A DNA stretch of 64,000 nucleotides. Origin: Pleurodeles waltl (lineage: Eukaryota; Chordata; Amphibia; Caudata; Salamandridae). Below are positions 1-13,189 of the stretch, in pieces. The stretch is taken from assembly GCF_031143425.1 (NCBI RefSeq), contig NC_090451.1, positions 350,246,339-350,310,338 on the forward strand, given 5' to 3'. Under the pieces are notes generated by a model. The model searched no databases. It had not been told where the DNA came from and saw only the letters and a program-made list of their open reading frames with translations. The translations under genes and the position numbers were made by a program. Position 1 is the first letter of the stretch. Every line of letters begins with the position of its first letter.

Positions 1-1680
1 TCCACTGTACGCAACTACAATGTATGCTATTCTAATCTGTGCCACTCTAGTGTACGGCACTCCATTGTATGCTACTCGGCCGTATGCTATATCAGTATAA
101 CTTACTCTACTGTACGTTCTTCCAAAGTATGCCACTCCCACCACTCCCATGTATGTCTTTCCACTGTACCTCACTCCACTCTACCCCCTCCACTCTATGC
201 TACTCTACTATATGTCTACTCTACTTCCCTGCACTTCACTTCACTATACGCCACTCAACTGCATGCTAATCCACTGTACGCCACTCCACTCTACAACACT
301 CTGCTGTATACTACTCCACTCTATGCCAATATACTCTACGCTATTCCACTGTATTTAATTCCACTCTACACCACTTCACTCTCTGCTAGTTCACTCTACC
401 CTACTCTACTGTATGCCACTACAGTGTATGCCATTCAATTGTATGCTATTCCACTCTAAGGCAGTGCACTGTACGCCCCTCCAATAGATGCTATTCCAAT
501 GTATGTCACTCCACTCCATGCCACTCCACTATAGGCTACTCTAATATATGGCCCTCCAATGTACGTTAGTCTGCTGTATCACACTCCACTGTATATTAAT
601 GCACTCTACCCCACTCCACTATATGCCAATTAAGCCTGTCACACTCCATTATATGCAACCTTACTGTATGCTAGTCCACTCTATGCCACACCAGTGTACG
701 CCACCCTACTCTATGCCATTCCACTGTATCCTATTCCATTGGGTGCCTCTTCACTTTACAACACTCTACCATACACTATTCTACTATGTGTCACTTCACT
801 GTACACGGCTCCACTCAACAGCACTCTATGCCACTACACTTTTCAACACTATTTGCCACTCCACTGTAACACATTGTACCACACTCTAGTCAACTCTACC
901 TTACTCCACTGTACAACACTATATCCACTCTATGCAACTACACTGTGTTCGCTCTTCAACAGTTTCACATACTCTACAACACGGCATAGCACTCCATTCT
1001 ACGATATGCCACTCCAATCCACTCTGTAACACTTGACTCCTGTACGCTGTGCCACTACTGTGCACTCCACTCCACAGCACTGTACTATACAAGATGCCAG
1101 TCTACTATGTGACACTTTAGTCCACTGTACACTATGCAAATCCACTTGACTACTCTGTATGACAGCTTAGTTCCCTGTACACCACTCCAATGTATGCTGC
1201 TCATCTCTACAACACTCTACTGTGCTCTATAGACTGCACTCTACAACACTCTACTACACTCTATGTCACTGTACAACACTGTACCACACTGTATGTTCCT
1301 ACACTGCACTGTACAACTCTACTCCACTCTAGGCCATTCTACCACACTATAATCAACTCTATGCCACTCGATGACACTCCAGTCTACAACAATGACTTCA
1401 CAACACTACAGTCAATGATACTCTACTGTTCAACACTCAACTCTACTATATGACACACCACTCCACTGTACAACACACCACTACACTCTGCAATACTCTA
1501 CTATACGACACATTGTACTACTTTACTATATAACACTTTACTCCACCTACACATCTCCACTCCACTGCATTTGATTCCACAACACTAGACTCTATGACAC
1601 TACACTGTATGACAGTGTCCTTTACTATGCTCTCTGACACTGCACTTAACATCACTCAGTTAAATGACATTCAACACTAC
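1..1680. repeat. Degenerate 15-bp minisatellite
   Basis: The stretch is built from words of the type ATGCCACTCCACTCT and ACGCCACTCCACTGT. The period is about 15 bp in the first kilobase. It drifts to shorter, less regular CTACAACACT-type words towards 1500-1680. Point changes and small indels are spread evenly, so the array is old. Because 15 is a multiple of three, long open frames rich in Leu, Tyr, His, Ser and Thr appear by chance; none looks like a gene. The array runs off the left edge of the window. Confidence 0.9.
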
Positions 1681-3239
1681 GATTTGTAACAAATTTTTAT
1701 TAAAAAAGAAAAATCATTTAAATTTCATGGAAAAACCAAAGGTTAAAGCTATGTTATAGTTAGGAAAACTTTATTTATGCTTTGTATACAAACCGCCAAT
1801 GAATTGCACAAACTGACAACAGTATAAAGTTATAGTTTTAACTTAAATTTCTAATATACATACCACTAAATAGAACCTACATTTATAATTAACGCACCAC
1901 CTTAAATTTATTATACCAGCGCACCACCGTACTCATTGTTCTCGTGCCAGTCGCCACTCTACATTAAACATAATTCGCCAAGTTCTGAGAAATGTCATTT
2001 CAGATGTCATACGTCTTATTATAACTGATATGATTTCACATTCTGTAAGTTTTATAACATACAAGTTTATTACCTCACACAACACTCAAATAAGCATATG
2101 CCTCATTCTGCACTCATACAGGGACAATTTTCAACCTGTAAACCACTTACTCTGCACTTACAAAAGACAATGTAAATCCTGCATTTACCCAGGCACACTC
2201 CTCACAATGCACACGCAAAACATTGTGGCTATCCCCCACTCACACAAGCACACTGCTCACACACAGGTACACTTCTCACTGAGTTAGCCCACACGGTGGC
2301 ACAAGAGGTACAGGTTTAGTATCTGATATATCAGTCATCTACTGCAATTCCAAGCTGTAACTGAAGCCGTCCACTGAGGTTATCTTATCTCCCATCAGCC
2401 ACAAGTTAACCAGCACTGCAGACTATGTAAGTCTGATCGCTGTGGACCTTTGCTGGGAAGAGTTTTGCTTTAAAAAAGTCACACTTGCCTTCTAAAAAAC
2501 AAGGTGGTTTTCTTTGTACTGAAAGCATATGCTAAAAATAAAATATGTCAACTAAATGTGGAGGGCATGTGCTTCAATACAATTAAGAAGTAAAGTTTTG
2601 CACTGGCCTGCCATATTGGAACAGTAAAAATTGATAGGATATCCAGACGACCATTTCAAGATGATGGCATGGTTTTGAAGCTTGCTGCAGTGATGCCTGG
2701 GGCTCTGTTCAAGAAAGTTGTCATGCAGTCGGAATGGCAGAGGAACTGTCATTCTCATTACTCAATTAGCACTAGTATGCTGTTGCAGGTGTGTTGCTGG
2801 GGGACGAACTAAAGGAAATATCTCCCGAGATTGGACTCCTTTGGAAGTAGAGTGACGTAGAGTAAGCAGGTAAAATACTGTTACTCAGACTATCTGACAC
2901 CCTAAAGACCACATAGGCTGTCTACTCAGCACAGTCAAACATTAGCAACAAAGCCAAAGGCTGAAGAAAGCTGATCATCTGCTGCACTGTATGTATATCG
3001 TGTTGAAGGGCTGAACCAAAATGTGAATTACACTTTGATGGATATAGGAAGTGGGCTTACCCATAACCCATTTTCTGAAAGCAAGATTATGTATTTTTAT
3101 TTTTAGAAAACATTAGACTACTAGGACACCTAAAATAGTCTTTTGGCCAGACCTAAAACACAGAAATAGATAGAGCACAGGGAGCAGAAGTGCAATGGGT
3201 CCTTGGCTCACACACATAAGATATACAGCAATGGTTCAG
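1681..3239. other. No recognisable feature
   Basis: AT-rich unique-looking DNA follows the minisatellite. I see no coding exon, tandem repeat or transposon terminus here. Short open frames have no recognisable composition or motif. Confidence 0.5.
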
Positions 3240-3960
3240 GGCATCACAGCCTTCCCTGAAAGACATGGAACAAGTGTGTTACTGCAGGGCCAGTGCAAGT
3301 GTACTGCAAAGACATGGAACAAGAAGGGAACTGCAGAGTCAGACGGTGCAAGCTTCCTAGAAAGACCAGGAACAAGTGTGGCACTGCAGAGTCATCCAGT
3401 GCAAGCTTCCCTCAAAGACATGGAACAAGTGTGGTACCGCAGAGCCATAGCAAGTTTCCTCCAAACACATGGAACAAGTGTGGCACTGGGCAGTACCATG
3501 TGATGCCTCCCTTAAATACAATGAATAAGGAGCATTTAAAATTTTAGAAAAGTGTATGGAACAGCACTGGGGTGTATGAATACAAGCTTGACTCATACGT
3601 ATAGGAAGATTTACACACACAAAACAGGTACAGCACCTGACAGAAGGATACACTTCCCTGACACACTTAGAACACATACTGATCTGGCTAGAAACAATGC
3701 AAGCTTCCCTCACATGTACAGAGCATGGACAGTATCTGCAGCAGCAGTCCAGGCCTGTTTATAAACATACACACACACCATATGAAGCATTTGGCAGCAG
3801 TGTAAGTTCCTCTCACACTCAGCACATGTACATGATGGTCACCAGCAGTGCAAGCTAAGAAATCCCCGCATACACAACAGGTATCACAATGGCAGCAGCA
3901 TCTAAGCTTATTCAGGTACAGAGTATTCAGAGCAAAGTCTAGAGGTGTGTGAGACACTGA
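3240..3960. repeat. Decayed ~50-bp minisatellite
   Basis: The words GACATGGAACAAGTGTGG, ACTGCAGAG and GCAAGCTTCCCTC recur in the same order about every 48-55 bp from roughly 3258 to 3490. They continue in a more eroded form to about 3960. Spacing is uneven and the units differ at many positions, which fits an old tandem array. Confidence 0.75.
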
Positions 3961-5759
3961 CGGCTCAAGCCAGACGCCAGGCTTTGGTTCATCCTGAGGT
4001 CCTCTTTGGCCCTCAAACCCAAAATGAGCTGAGCTTTAATGTTGCTTCTACCTGCTACCCACGCTCTATTCTCATGCACCAAAAATGAAAGACAAAGCGT
4101 TAAACTTTGATAACATACACGAGCGAGAAATGAACACCAATTTAGTGGCTGAATTATATAGGGTGAAACCAGAAAACATGAGATCAATCCCGGCATAGCC
4201 ATTTGACCAAATTGTGTGGTCCTATGCAATTACTTCATTTTATCATGCTTCCTAATATTTTCATGATTGCATATGAAAAATTTTTTAAATACGTGAGGAT
4301 GTGTGCAGTACAAAAATCTCTCTTGTGTTTGACTTAATGGACTATAATGTTGCTCCATGTAAAGTACGAATATACCCCACATATAGGTTGAACATAACAA
4401 TTGATTTACCATAGTTCACTAATGGTTTTGTCGACAGAGTGGGTAATAGGGGCACAAATGCTTCTACGTTTGTTTTAAAACTACCAAATTTAATAAATGT
4501 CTCTCAATGCTGTGATATGATTTGATATAGTAAGGAGAAATACTTTTTAAAGAAAGTGAAGACACTTCATCATATTTTTACATAATTACATAATATCTGT
4601 TGCACGATTTCCATGTTGAATGTTCCCATGGCTCAGCTTGAGCCTGGGCTCCTGGAGCATAGACAAACCCTTGGCTTGGCTCTCCCTGTTAACTTGTTCG
4701 CTCACCCACCTCTACTACAGTACTGTGGATAACATGTACTCATGTTTCCTCTTCCTCAGTATCACGCTCTGGGGAGCAACATCTTGTTTTCTGGCATGTT
4801 TTCCAAGGATTTCAGAAGGATAAATATTCCTACTTCTGGTTTTAATAAGGACAATGTGTCCATTAGTGACAAATAAGTTGTTTTAAAGTTAGCTGTGCAT
4901 TGTGTTAGCATACAATGAAACAAACAATGCTCAAATAATTAATTTCCCAATTCTAGCACTCTGTCCTAAGTAAGTCTATGTTTTTAGTAACCACCATCAT
5001 CTGCCCTCCACCTGTCAGACATTGATTACTGTGACTGTCTTGTCTTCAGAAGCCACACAGGAGCATGGGCGTAACTTTTTCTTTGACCTCTAATGGCGGC
5101 AGACAGCCAATGCCAAATGGCGCACTCAGCATTTACAAAGGTGAGCATGTGCACTACTCAGCCATTCAGCGCACAAGCTATGAGGCCTTCCCAGTGCCCC
5201 CACAGAGGTGCTTCAGTGGATTCTACTGCTCGGAGTCTGGCTCTTCAAGCTGAGGGAATCAAGCAACTAACAGCAAGCTCCCAATGCTTTAAGAGCTCCA
5301 GAGATCCTAGCAGGCAGAAGTGCTGGAACAATTTCCAGACTTTGGGTGCTGCCATCAATGTTACATCCCTGACCTCATAGGGATTCTGAAAAGTTCAAGC
5401 ACCACAATGAATAAGTATCACAAATGAGCCATACCCATTCAGCAGGAGAGTGGCACGGATGTAGTATGTAGCTGGTGTTGCATTTAGGAGAACATTGTCA
5501 CAAATATATTAGTAAAGTATGGTGTGGAAGCACATTGTCCTTTACAGACAGCACTTTTGCATTGAAAGTTTCACTAGATTTGCACAGACATACAGTTTTA
5601 CTGAGGGAACTACATAGCATACCCACGATAATGTGTGGAAATTGGTTTTCAGTGAATATTTGTCATCTGCGCCTCACCAAGGAAAGTGTCTTAATTTGTT
5701 TTGATCTTTGCTTCCATCACACTTCAGAATTAGCAACAAAGTGCTTCATTTGTGCTCTC
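3961..5759. other. No recognisable feature
   Basis: No coding exon, RNA gene or element end could be recognised. The last four bases before 5764 (TTAA, 5760-5763) form the apparent target site of the next element. Confidence 0.45.
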
Positions 5760-6769
5760 TTAACCCCTTCGCTGCCAGGCCTTTTCCCCTCCTGTGCCGA
5801 GCCTTTTTTTTGGCTATTTGGGGCAGTTCGCGCTTAGGCCCTCATAACTTTTTGTTCACATAAGCTACCCACGCCAAATTTGGCATCCTTTTTTGCCAAC
5901 ATCCTAGGGATTCTAGAATTAGCCAAAATACAGCAAAAACAAAAATTGGAAAAAAGGGCTGCAGAAAAAGGCTTGTGGTTTGTTCCCTGAAAATGGCATC
6001 AACAAAGGGTTTGCGGTGGTAGAATCTCCATCTTCCCAGCTTTCAGGAACAGGTAGACTTCAATTAGAAAACCCAATTTTTCAACACAATTTTGACATTT
6101 TACTGGGACATACCCCATTTTTACTATTTTTTGTGCTTTCAGCCTCCTTCCAGTTAGTGACAGAAATGGGTGAGAAACCAAAGCTGGATCCCAGAAACCT
6201 AAGCATTTCTGAAAAGTAGACAAAATTCTGAATTCGGCAAAGGCTCATTTGTGTAGACCCTACAAGTGTTCCCTACAGAAAATAACTGAAATAAAAGGTG
6301 AAAAAACAGCCATTTATCGCCACGTTTTACTCTGTAACTATTTCCTGCGATGTCAGAATTTTGAAAGCAATATACCGTTACGTCAACTGGACTCTTCGGG
6401 TTGCAGGGATATATAGGGCTTGTAGGTTCATCAAGAACCCTAGGTACCCAGAGCCAATAAATGAGCTGCACCTTGCAATGGGTTTTCATTCTGTACCAGG
6501 TATAAAGCAATTCATTTGCTGAAATATAAAAAGTGAAAAATAGGTATCAAGAAAACCTTTGTATTTCCAAAATGTCTACAAGATAAGGTGTTGAGGAGCA
6601 GTGGTTATTTGCACATCTCTGAATTCCGGGGTGCCCATATAAGCAAGTGAATTACAGGGCATTTCTCAAATAGGCGTCTTTTTGACACAGTGTCTTACAT
6701 TTGGAAGGAAGAAATGTAGAGAAAGACAAGAGGCAATAACACTTGTTTTGCTATTCTGTGTTCCCCAAT

Positions 6770-9300
6770 TTCTCCCGATAAAAATGGTACCTCACTTGCG
6801 TGGGTAGGCCTAGCGCCCGCGACAGGAACTGCCCCAAAACACAACGTGGACACATCACAAAGAAAACAGAGCTGTTTTTTGCAAAGTGCCTAGTTGTGGA
6901 TTTTGGCCTCTAGATCAGCCGGCACCTAGGGAAACCTAGCAAACCTGCGCAGTTTTAAAAACTAGACACCTAGGGGAATCCAAGATGGGGTGACTTGTGG
7001 GGCTCTGACCAGGTTCTGTTACCCAGAATCCTTTGCAAATCTCAACATTTGGCCAAAAAAACACTTTTTCCTCTCATTTCGGTGACAGAACGTTCTGGAA
7101 TCAGAGAGGAGCCACAAATTTCCTTCCACCCAGCGTTCCCCCAAGTCTCTCGATAAAAATGGTACCTCACTTGCGGGGGTAGATCTAGCACCCATGACAG
7201 GAAAAGCCCCAAAACACAACGTGGACACATCACATTTTCACAAAGAAAACAGATCTGTTTTTTGCAAAGTGGCTAGCTGTGGATTTTGGCCTCTAGCTCA
7301 GCCGGCACTTAGGGAAACCTAGCAAACCTGCACAGTTTTGAAAACTAGACACCTAGGGCAATCCAAGATGAGGTGACTTGTCAGGCTCTGACCAGGTTCT
7401 GTTACCCAGAATCCTTTGCAAATCTCAACATTTGGCCAAAAAAACACTTTTTCCTCTCATTTCGGTGACAGAAAGTTCTGGAATCAGAGAGGACCCACAA
7501 ATTTCCTTCCACCCAGCCTTCCCCCAAGTCTCCCAATAGAAATGGTACTTCACTTGTGGGGGTAGGCCTAGCGCCCGCAACAGGAATTGCCCCCAAAACA
7601 CAACGTGGACACATCACATTTTCACAAAGAAAACAGAGCTGTTTTTTGCAAAGTGGCTAGCTGTGGATTTTGGCCTCTAGCTCCGCCGGCACTTAGGGAA
7701 ACCTAGCAAACCTGCACAGTTTGGAAAACTAGACACCTAGGGGAATCCAAGATGGGGTGACTTGTCGGGCTCTGACCAGGTTCTGTTACCCAGAATCCTT
7801 TGCAAACGTCCAAATTTGGCCAAAAAAACACTTTTTCCTCTCATTTCGGTGACAGAAAGTTCTGGAATCAGAGAGGAGCCACAAATTTCCTTCCACCCGG
7901 CGTTCCCCCAAGTCTCCCGATAGACTTGGGAGACCATAAAAATAGTACCTCACTTGCATGGGTAGGCCTAGCACCCGCAACAGGAAAAGCCCCAAAACAC
8001 AACATGGAAACATCACATTTTCACAAAGAAAACAGAGCTGTTTTTTGCAAAGTGCCTAGCTGTGGATTTTGGCCTCTAGCTCAGCTGGCACTTAGGGAAA
8101 CCTAGCAAACCTGCGCAGTTTGGAAAACTAGACACCTAGGGGAATCCAAGATGGGGTGACTTGTGGGGCTCTGACCAGGTTCTGTTACCCAGAATCCTTT
8201 GCAAATCTCAACATTTGGCCAAAAAAACACTTTTTCCTCTCATTTCGGTGACAGAAAGTTCTGGAATCAGAGAGGACCCACAAATTTCCTTCCACCCAGC
8301 CTTCCCCCAAGTCTCCCGATAGAAATGGTACTTCACTTGTGGGGGTAGGCCTAGCGCCCGCAACAGGAATTGCCCCCAAAACACAACGTGGACACATCAC
8401 ATTTTCACAAAGAAAACAGAGCTGTTTTTTGCAAAGTGGCTAGCTGTGGATTTTGGCCTCTAGCTCAGCCGGCACTTAGGGAAACCTAGCAAACCTGCAC
8501 AGTTTTGAAAACTAGACACCTAGGGGAATCCAAGATGAGGTGACTTGTCAGGCTCTGACCAGGTTCTGTTACCAAGAATCCTTTGCAAACCTCAAAAGTT
8601 GGCCAAAAAAACACTTTTTCCTCTCATTTCGGTGACAGAAAGTTCTGGAATCAGAGAGGAGCCATAAATTTCCTTCCACCCGGAGTTCCCCCAAGTCTCC
8701 CGATAAAAATGGTACCTCGCTTGCATGGGTAGGCCTAGCACCCGCAACAGGAAAAGCCCCAAAACACAACATGGACACATCACATTTTCACAAAGAAAAC
8801 AGAGCTGTTTTTTGCAAAGTGCCTAGCTGTGGATTTTGGCCTCTAGCTCAGCCGGCACTTAGGGAAACCTAGCAAACCTACGCAGTTTGGAAAACTAGAC
8901 ACCTAGGGGAATCCAAGATGGGGTGACTTGTGGGGCTCTGACCAGGTTATGTTACCCAGAATCCTTTGCAAACGTCCAAATTTCGCCAAAAAAACACTTT
9001 TTCCTCTCATTTTGGTGACAGAAAGTTCTAGAATCAGAGAGGAGCCACAAATTTCCTTCCACCCAGCGTTCCTCCAAGTCTCCCGATAAAAATGGTACCT
9101 CACTTTTGTGGGTGTGCCTACTCCCCGCGAAAGGAAATGCCCCAAAACACTATCTGGACACATCACAATTATCAAATACAAAACTATCAGTTTTTTCGGG
9201 GGTGGGGGGGGCACCAGCGTTTTTGGTCCTGGGCTCAGAAGCCTTCTAGGGAAACCTACCAAACCTAGACATTTCTGAAAACTAGAACCCGAGGGAGTCC
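6770..9300 (+). repeat. Tandem array of ~390-bp units
   Basis: About six to seven units of roughly 380-395 bp follow one another. Landmarks recur in order: TCTCCCGATAAAAATGGTAC, CCCCAAAACACAACGTGGAC, GAAAACAGAGCTGTTTTTTG, CTAGACACCTAGGGGAATCC and TTTGGCCAAAAAAACACTTT. Units near 7400-7800 and 8180-8570 are nearly identical, which suggests recent homogenisation. The outermost unit (about 9080-9500) is clearly diverged. The minus strand shows the same 60-75 codon frame in every unit; it is a by-product of the repeat. Confidence 0.9.
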
Positions 9301-9589
9301 AGTGAGGTGTGACTTGCGCGGATCCCCCAATGTTTTCTTACCCAGAATCCTCAGCAAACCTCAAATTTAGCTAACAAATCAAATTTTTCCCACATCTCTG
9401 TGTGGGATCACCACACTGGGACAAATTTCATACCACCCAATGTTCCCCTCAGTCTCCCGGTAAAAATGATACCTCATTAGTGTAGGTGGGCCAAGTGCTT
9501 GTGAAAGGGAAGAGCCAAAAACATGTTAATATTGAGGGGGAAACAAAGGGGGTCCAAAAGGGCAATTTGCAAAAAATAAAAAAAATTTG

Positions 9590-9760
9590 GATGACAAGTG
9601 CAGCAGAATTTTTATCGGTATAGAGGAGACAATGCTGGGTGGTAGGAATTTTGTGGATTTCTGCAGATTCCGAAAGGTTCCATCACAAAAACGTGGGAAA
9701 TATGTGTGATTTCCAGCAAAGTTGGAGGTTTGCAGGGCATTGTGGGTACAAAAATTGTGC
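9590..9760 (-). repeat. Inverted, diverged copy of the 390-bp unit
   Basis: Read on the minus strand, this stretch repeats the order of the tandem units. It has a run resembling CCCACAATGCCCTGCAAACCT, then a TGATGGAACCTTTCGGAATC-like stretch, then AATTCCTACCACCCAGC, and ends CCGATAAAAAT. It faces the direct array across a purine-rich spacer near 9530-9580, so the array end can fold back on itself. Confidence 0.65.
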
Positions 9761-10119
9761 GAGGTGTATGTGAAACACCCCCCCTGGAATCACCCAGATG
9801 TTTAGTTTTCAGATGTGTCTAGGTCTTGTGGATTTTTCTACATGGCAGCGGCCCAAAGTCTATAAAGTGCAGCCCTCACCATTCCAAGTGGGACGATTTT
9901 GAGAGTTAGCCAAGCTCTCATGGCCCAAATGTAAAACTAAAACCAAAAATAATCAAATGTCTTCTTGCTTGCTGTGGGATAAGATGTTTTAGAGTGCGGG
10001 GGAGAACTGAAAGACTGTTACCTCCTTCAGTTGGGGTGGGGGCATAACCAGGCCCATACTGGTTGGTAGCCACCAACCCAATATATATATATATATATTT
10101 TTAATTCCCTGGTATCTAG

Positions 10120-11020
10120 TAGAATTTCTGCCCCCCTCGGGTGTGAATCTGGGGTAATTGCCCCATCTGCCCACTGGTGGGCAGAACAACTTTGGCCCCA
10201 TTTATTTGGGGTGGGGGTATGGCCATACCCCACCCTCTTAATTTGGAGAAAAAAACGTACCTGGTCTCTGGAGGGCTTTCTGCCCCCCCTTGGAGGCAGA
10301 TAGGCCTTCCAAAAATAGGCCCATCGGCCCCCAACGGGGGCAGATATGGCCAACAGTAATGTGCCCCCATGGGGAGCGGCTCTTACCCAAGGGGCTGCCC
10401 CCCTAACGAAAACACACGCATACACACACACCAATCCCTGGTGCCTAAGTGGTTTCTGCCACCCTTGGGGGCAGATTGGCCAAAAAAAATTCACTGATCT
10501 GCCGAAATGGTCTAAATACAATGTGCCCCCCCCCCCCAGGGGAGCGACCCTTGCCTAAGGGGTCGCTCTCCACCTCCAAAAAAAAATAAATAAAAAAATA
10601 AAGTATCCCAGGCGCCTAGATATTTCTCCCCCCCCGCCCCCGGGGGGGCAGATCGGCCTAATAACAATAGGCCGATCTGCCCCCAGGGGGGGCAGAAATG
10701 GCCTAAAATAAATTTGCCCTCCCCTCCCCCGGGGAGCGACCCTTGCCTAAGGGGTCGCTCCACTTGCGTGAAATTGGTGCAAAAAAAAGATCCCCGTGCC
10801 TACTGGTTTCTGCCCCCCTTGGGGGCAGATTGGCCTAGCAAAAATCGGCTGATCTGCTCCCAAGGGGGGCAGAAATGGTCTAAATACAATTCCCCCCCCA
10901 GAGGAGCGACCATTGCCTAAGTGGTCGCTGCCCACCTCTAAAAAACAAAAAAAAACTAAGAAAAATGTTCCCTGGCGCCTAGACGTTTCTGTTCCCCCCC
11001 CCCGGGGCAGATCGGCCTAA
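10120..11020. repeat. GC-rich serial hairpins
   Basis: Units of about 110-170 bp combine two palindromic motifs. One is GGGGCAGATCGGCCTA followed by its complement TAGGCCGATCTGCCCC. The other is GGAGCGACCCTTGCCTAAG with GGGTCGCTCC. Runs of C and G flank each unit. A short (TA)n tract lies at about 10081-10098. The same units recur in opposite orientation at 62460-63650. Confidence 0.8.
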
Positions 11021-11030
11021 TACCAATAGG

Positions 11031-11599
11031 TAAATAGCACTAAACTCTGCTTTCTCATCAGCTCTCTACATTCCGTCCCCAGCAGGTGAGTTTCTTAGGT
11101 AGCTCAAAATCAGATTCTGTCTCCTTTTGACCCTAAGGCCATTTACGTTCTAGCAAATCATCTGTAACATTGACCTCTGTTTTTCCCCTCCTCCTCTTCT
11201 TTTCTCCTTCACTGCCATACCAGCTTGAGAAACAGTTTTGGACAGATCCATTCGATTTAATCATAGAATGAGGACAGATTTAAAAAGAAAAAAAACATTT
11301 CCCCATGCACCCCACCTCGTGCACCTCCCCTAAACCCCATCTCCTGCCTGCGGGAACCCTCCCCCATCAGTATCTTAGGCATAGAGGTGTTCAGATATTC
11401 ATTGTGATCCAGTGTCTGGGGATTGCTTCAACATTTTAGACATCTTAAGGGCCAGATTCTCTAAAGGCTTAGCTCCCTGAACACTTTCCTTCCAGTGGGG
11501 CAGCCATCTGGTCTTGTAGGAAACCGTGAGTGAATATATTTGTTATTTTGCCTTGAGCACAAAAACATCTTAAATGTTTTCAGTTTAAAAAAACAACAG
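11031..11599. other. No recognisable feature
   Basis: Mixed unique-looking sequence lies between the truncated hairpin element and the DIRS-like remnant. Nothing coding was recognised. Confidence 0.4.
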
Positions 11600-11960
11600 T
11601 CATTTCACCACTGATTCCTTCCTTGTATCTATCAATGGCTTTGTAAGGCTGAGCGTCTGGATCATGCCATAATTCAAGGATTTCCTTCAAAGTTGCTCTC
11701 TTGGTTGCTATGACCTCTGCGAGAAGAAAAGGGGAGCTAACCTCTCGGTTATTTCTTATCCCCATTTGAAATTCTTTCCAGACAAGGCTGTTATGAGACT
11801 GGATCTAAAATTTAACATGAAAGTGGATTCTCAATCACGTCCAGTTTTTCAGATACTGTTCCCTAAACCCTTGATGTAAGGGGAGTCCTTTTTATATCTG
11901 GAAAAAACAAAATCTTTCAGGAGTTTCGCAGTCTCTTTTCATCTGTCACCTGGCATCGGG
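11600..11960 (+). pseudogene. DIRS-like tyrosine-recombinase remnant
   Basis: On the plus strand, one frame reads KVALLVAMTSARRKGEL around 11690-11740. Then, after a frameshift, it reads HLKFFPDKAVMRLDLKF around 11765-11815. These match in style the segment of DIRS-type retrotransposon ORFs that carries LVAITSARR..EL and FxxDKVVLRxDPxF, recalled from family knowledge. The flanking frame has stops, and no inverted terminal repeats or internal complementary regions were found. It is a short dead fragment. A second DIRS-like scrap (RT part) lies on the minus strand at 36173-36400, and the two need not come from one element. Confidence 0.5.
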
Positions 11961-13185
11961 CGGCCCTGGTGGGAAATCGTTGCCTGCTGGAGATCCTTTA
12001 TGCCAAGCTTAGAGTAAATGTGCTAACAAAATAATGATCTGTCAGACCATTTCAGATTAGAAATGTTTGCCCCAGCTTACATATTGGTGACGGAACAACT
12101 GGTAATAACAGTGAGAGATGATGAAAATGTAAGCAGATGAAGAATAGAAGGAATACAGAGGATACAATATTATTCTTTGTGAATTACCTGCTCTTCTATT
12201 AAAGAGGTATTGACACAGCATTAACTGTAATATTATCAATAATAGAGGAAGATGAGGGACACTCAAGAATCACAATGGGTTGAAACCCATACTATTTACA
12301 GTAGATGAAATCAAGAAAGTAACATCATTACAAATAGAGCAGAAATGTAAATGTCTGGTGGCGTCAAACACAAAAAGGAATCGCCCTAAACTGGCAAGGA
12401 TTACTGCAGCAAAACATAAAATGAATCAGCTATAAATTTATGTAACACAGTAGGAATGTGAGTGCTTCACAAGTAATAAGTCTGCAACTTTCTCTTTGCT
12501 GGGAAACTATTACCCCCTTTTAGCTTTTTTATCTACAAAGGAAACTATGATTTTTTTTCACATCAAACATAATTTTACACATCACACATACTCCATGAGT
12601 AGATTTGTTAAAGTGATGCTACACCTCTTCTGGGTTCAGTTGCCTCAGAGCCCATTATCTCACTCAGCATGTAATGACTTGGTAATGGGAGTGCTTCCTC
12701 TCAAATGATTCTGGGGGAATCTCAGGGAAGTTGGTGTGAGCTAGTACCTGCAGTCCACTAGTACACAACAACACTTGATAAATCATTGTCCAATTAGTAC
12801 TTTTTCTTATAAAAAGGAAAAGCACTTTATAATGCACAAACAACTAATTACTAAGTATTAATTTACAACTAGGTAGATGTAAATATCTTTTGTGACACCA
12901 TTAGAACAGTTAACATATGCAGTAACCCTAAACCCTGTGATCACAATACCTCACATCTATACTAGACACAACACAAGAGCATGTTGTTATTAAAATGCCA
13001 CGTATACTGTCAGGGTGTGACCACATTAACAAAAGGTAAAAATAAACTACATAAAATGAATGCAATACCATTGAAATCAATGTGGATAGTATCAACATAA
13101 GCATTAATTCAGACAAAGAGCAATGGAGGAAAAGGGACGTGTGGTCTGCTCTATGATGAATGGAATAGGTGACCCTTCCTGACAC
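11961..13185. other. No recognisable feature
   Basis: AT-rich sequence with no motif, exon or element end that I can support. Confidence 0.4.
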
Positions 13186-13189
13186 CCAC

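Larger units (their letters stand above)
5764..11030 (+). mobile_element. Large non-coding piggyBac-like element, truncated at its far end
   Basis: The element opens with CCCCTTCGCTGCCAGG directly after TTAA. That resembles piggyBac-type termini, which start CCY next to a TTAA target site. The order inside is a leader (5764-6770), a ~390-bp tandem array (6770-9300), a diverged unit in inverted orientation (about 9590-9760), and a GC-rich run of hairpins (about 10120-11020). The inverted copy at 62019-64000 shares the segment 9760-11030 and preserves the opposite terminus, CCCCTTCTGTGCTGGGG read inward. Both termini begin CCCCTTC, as expected of inverted repeats. The left copy stops abruptly near 11030 without that end. 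No transposase is visible, so it would be non-autonomous. The piggyBac assignment rests only on the termini and TTAA. Confidence 0.5.

Noticed and set aside
69..1453. Series of plus-strand ORFs rich in Leu, Tyr, His and Ser
   Set aside because: They are translations of the 15-bp minisatellite.
7042..9262. Repeated minus-strand ORFs (MMCPRCVLG... style)
   Set aside because: The same frame appears in each ~390-bp unit. It carries no domain and is broken differently in each unit.
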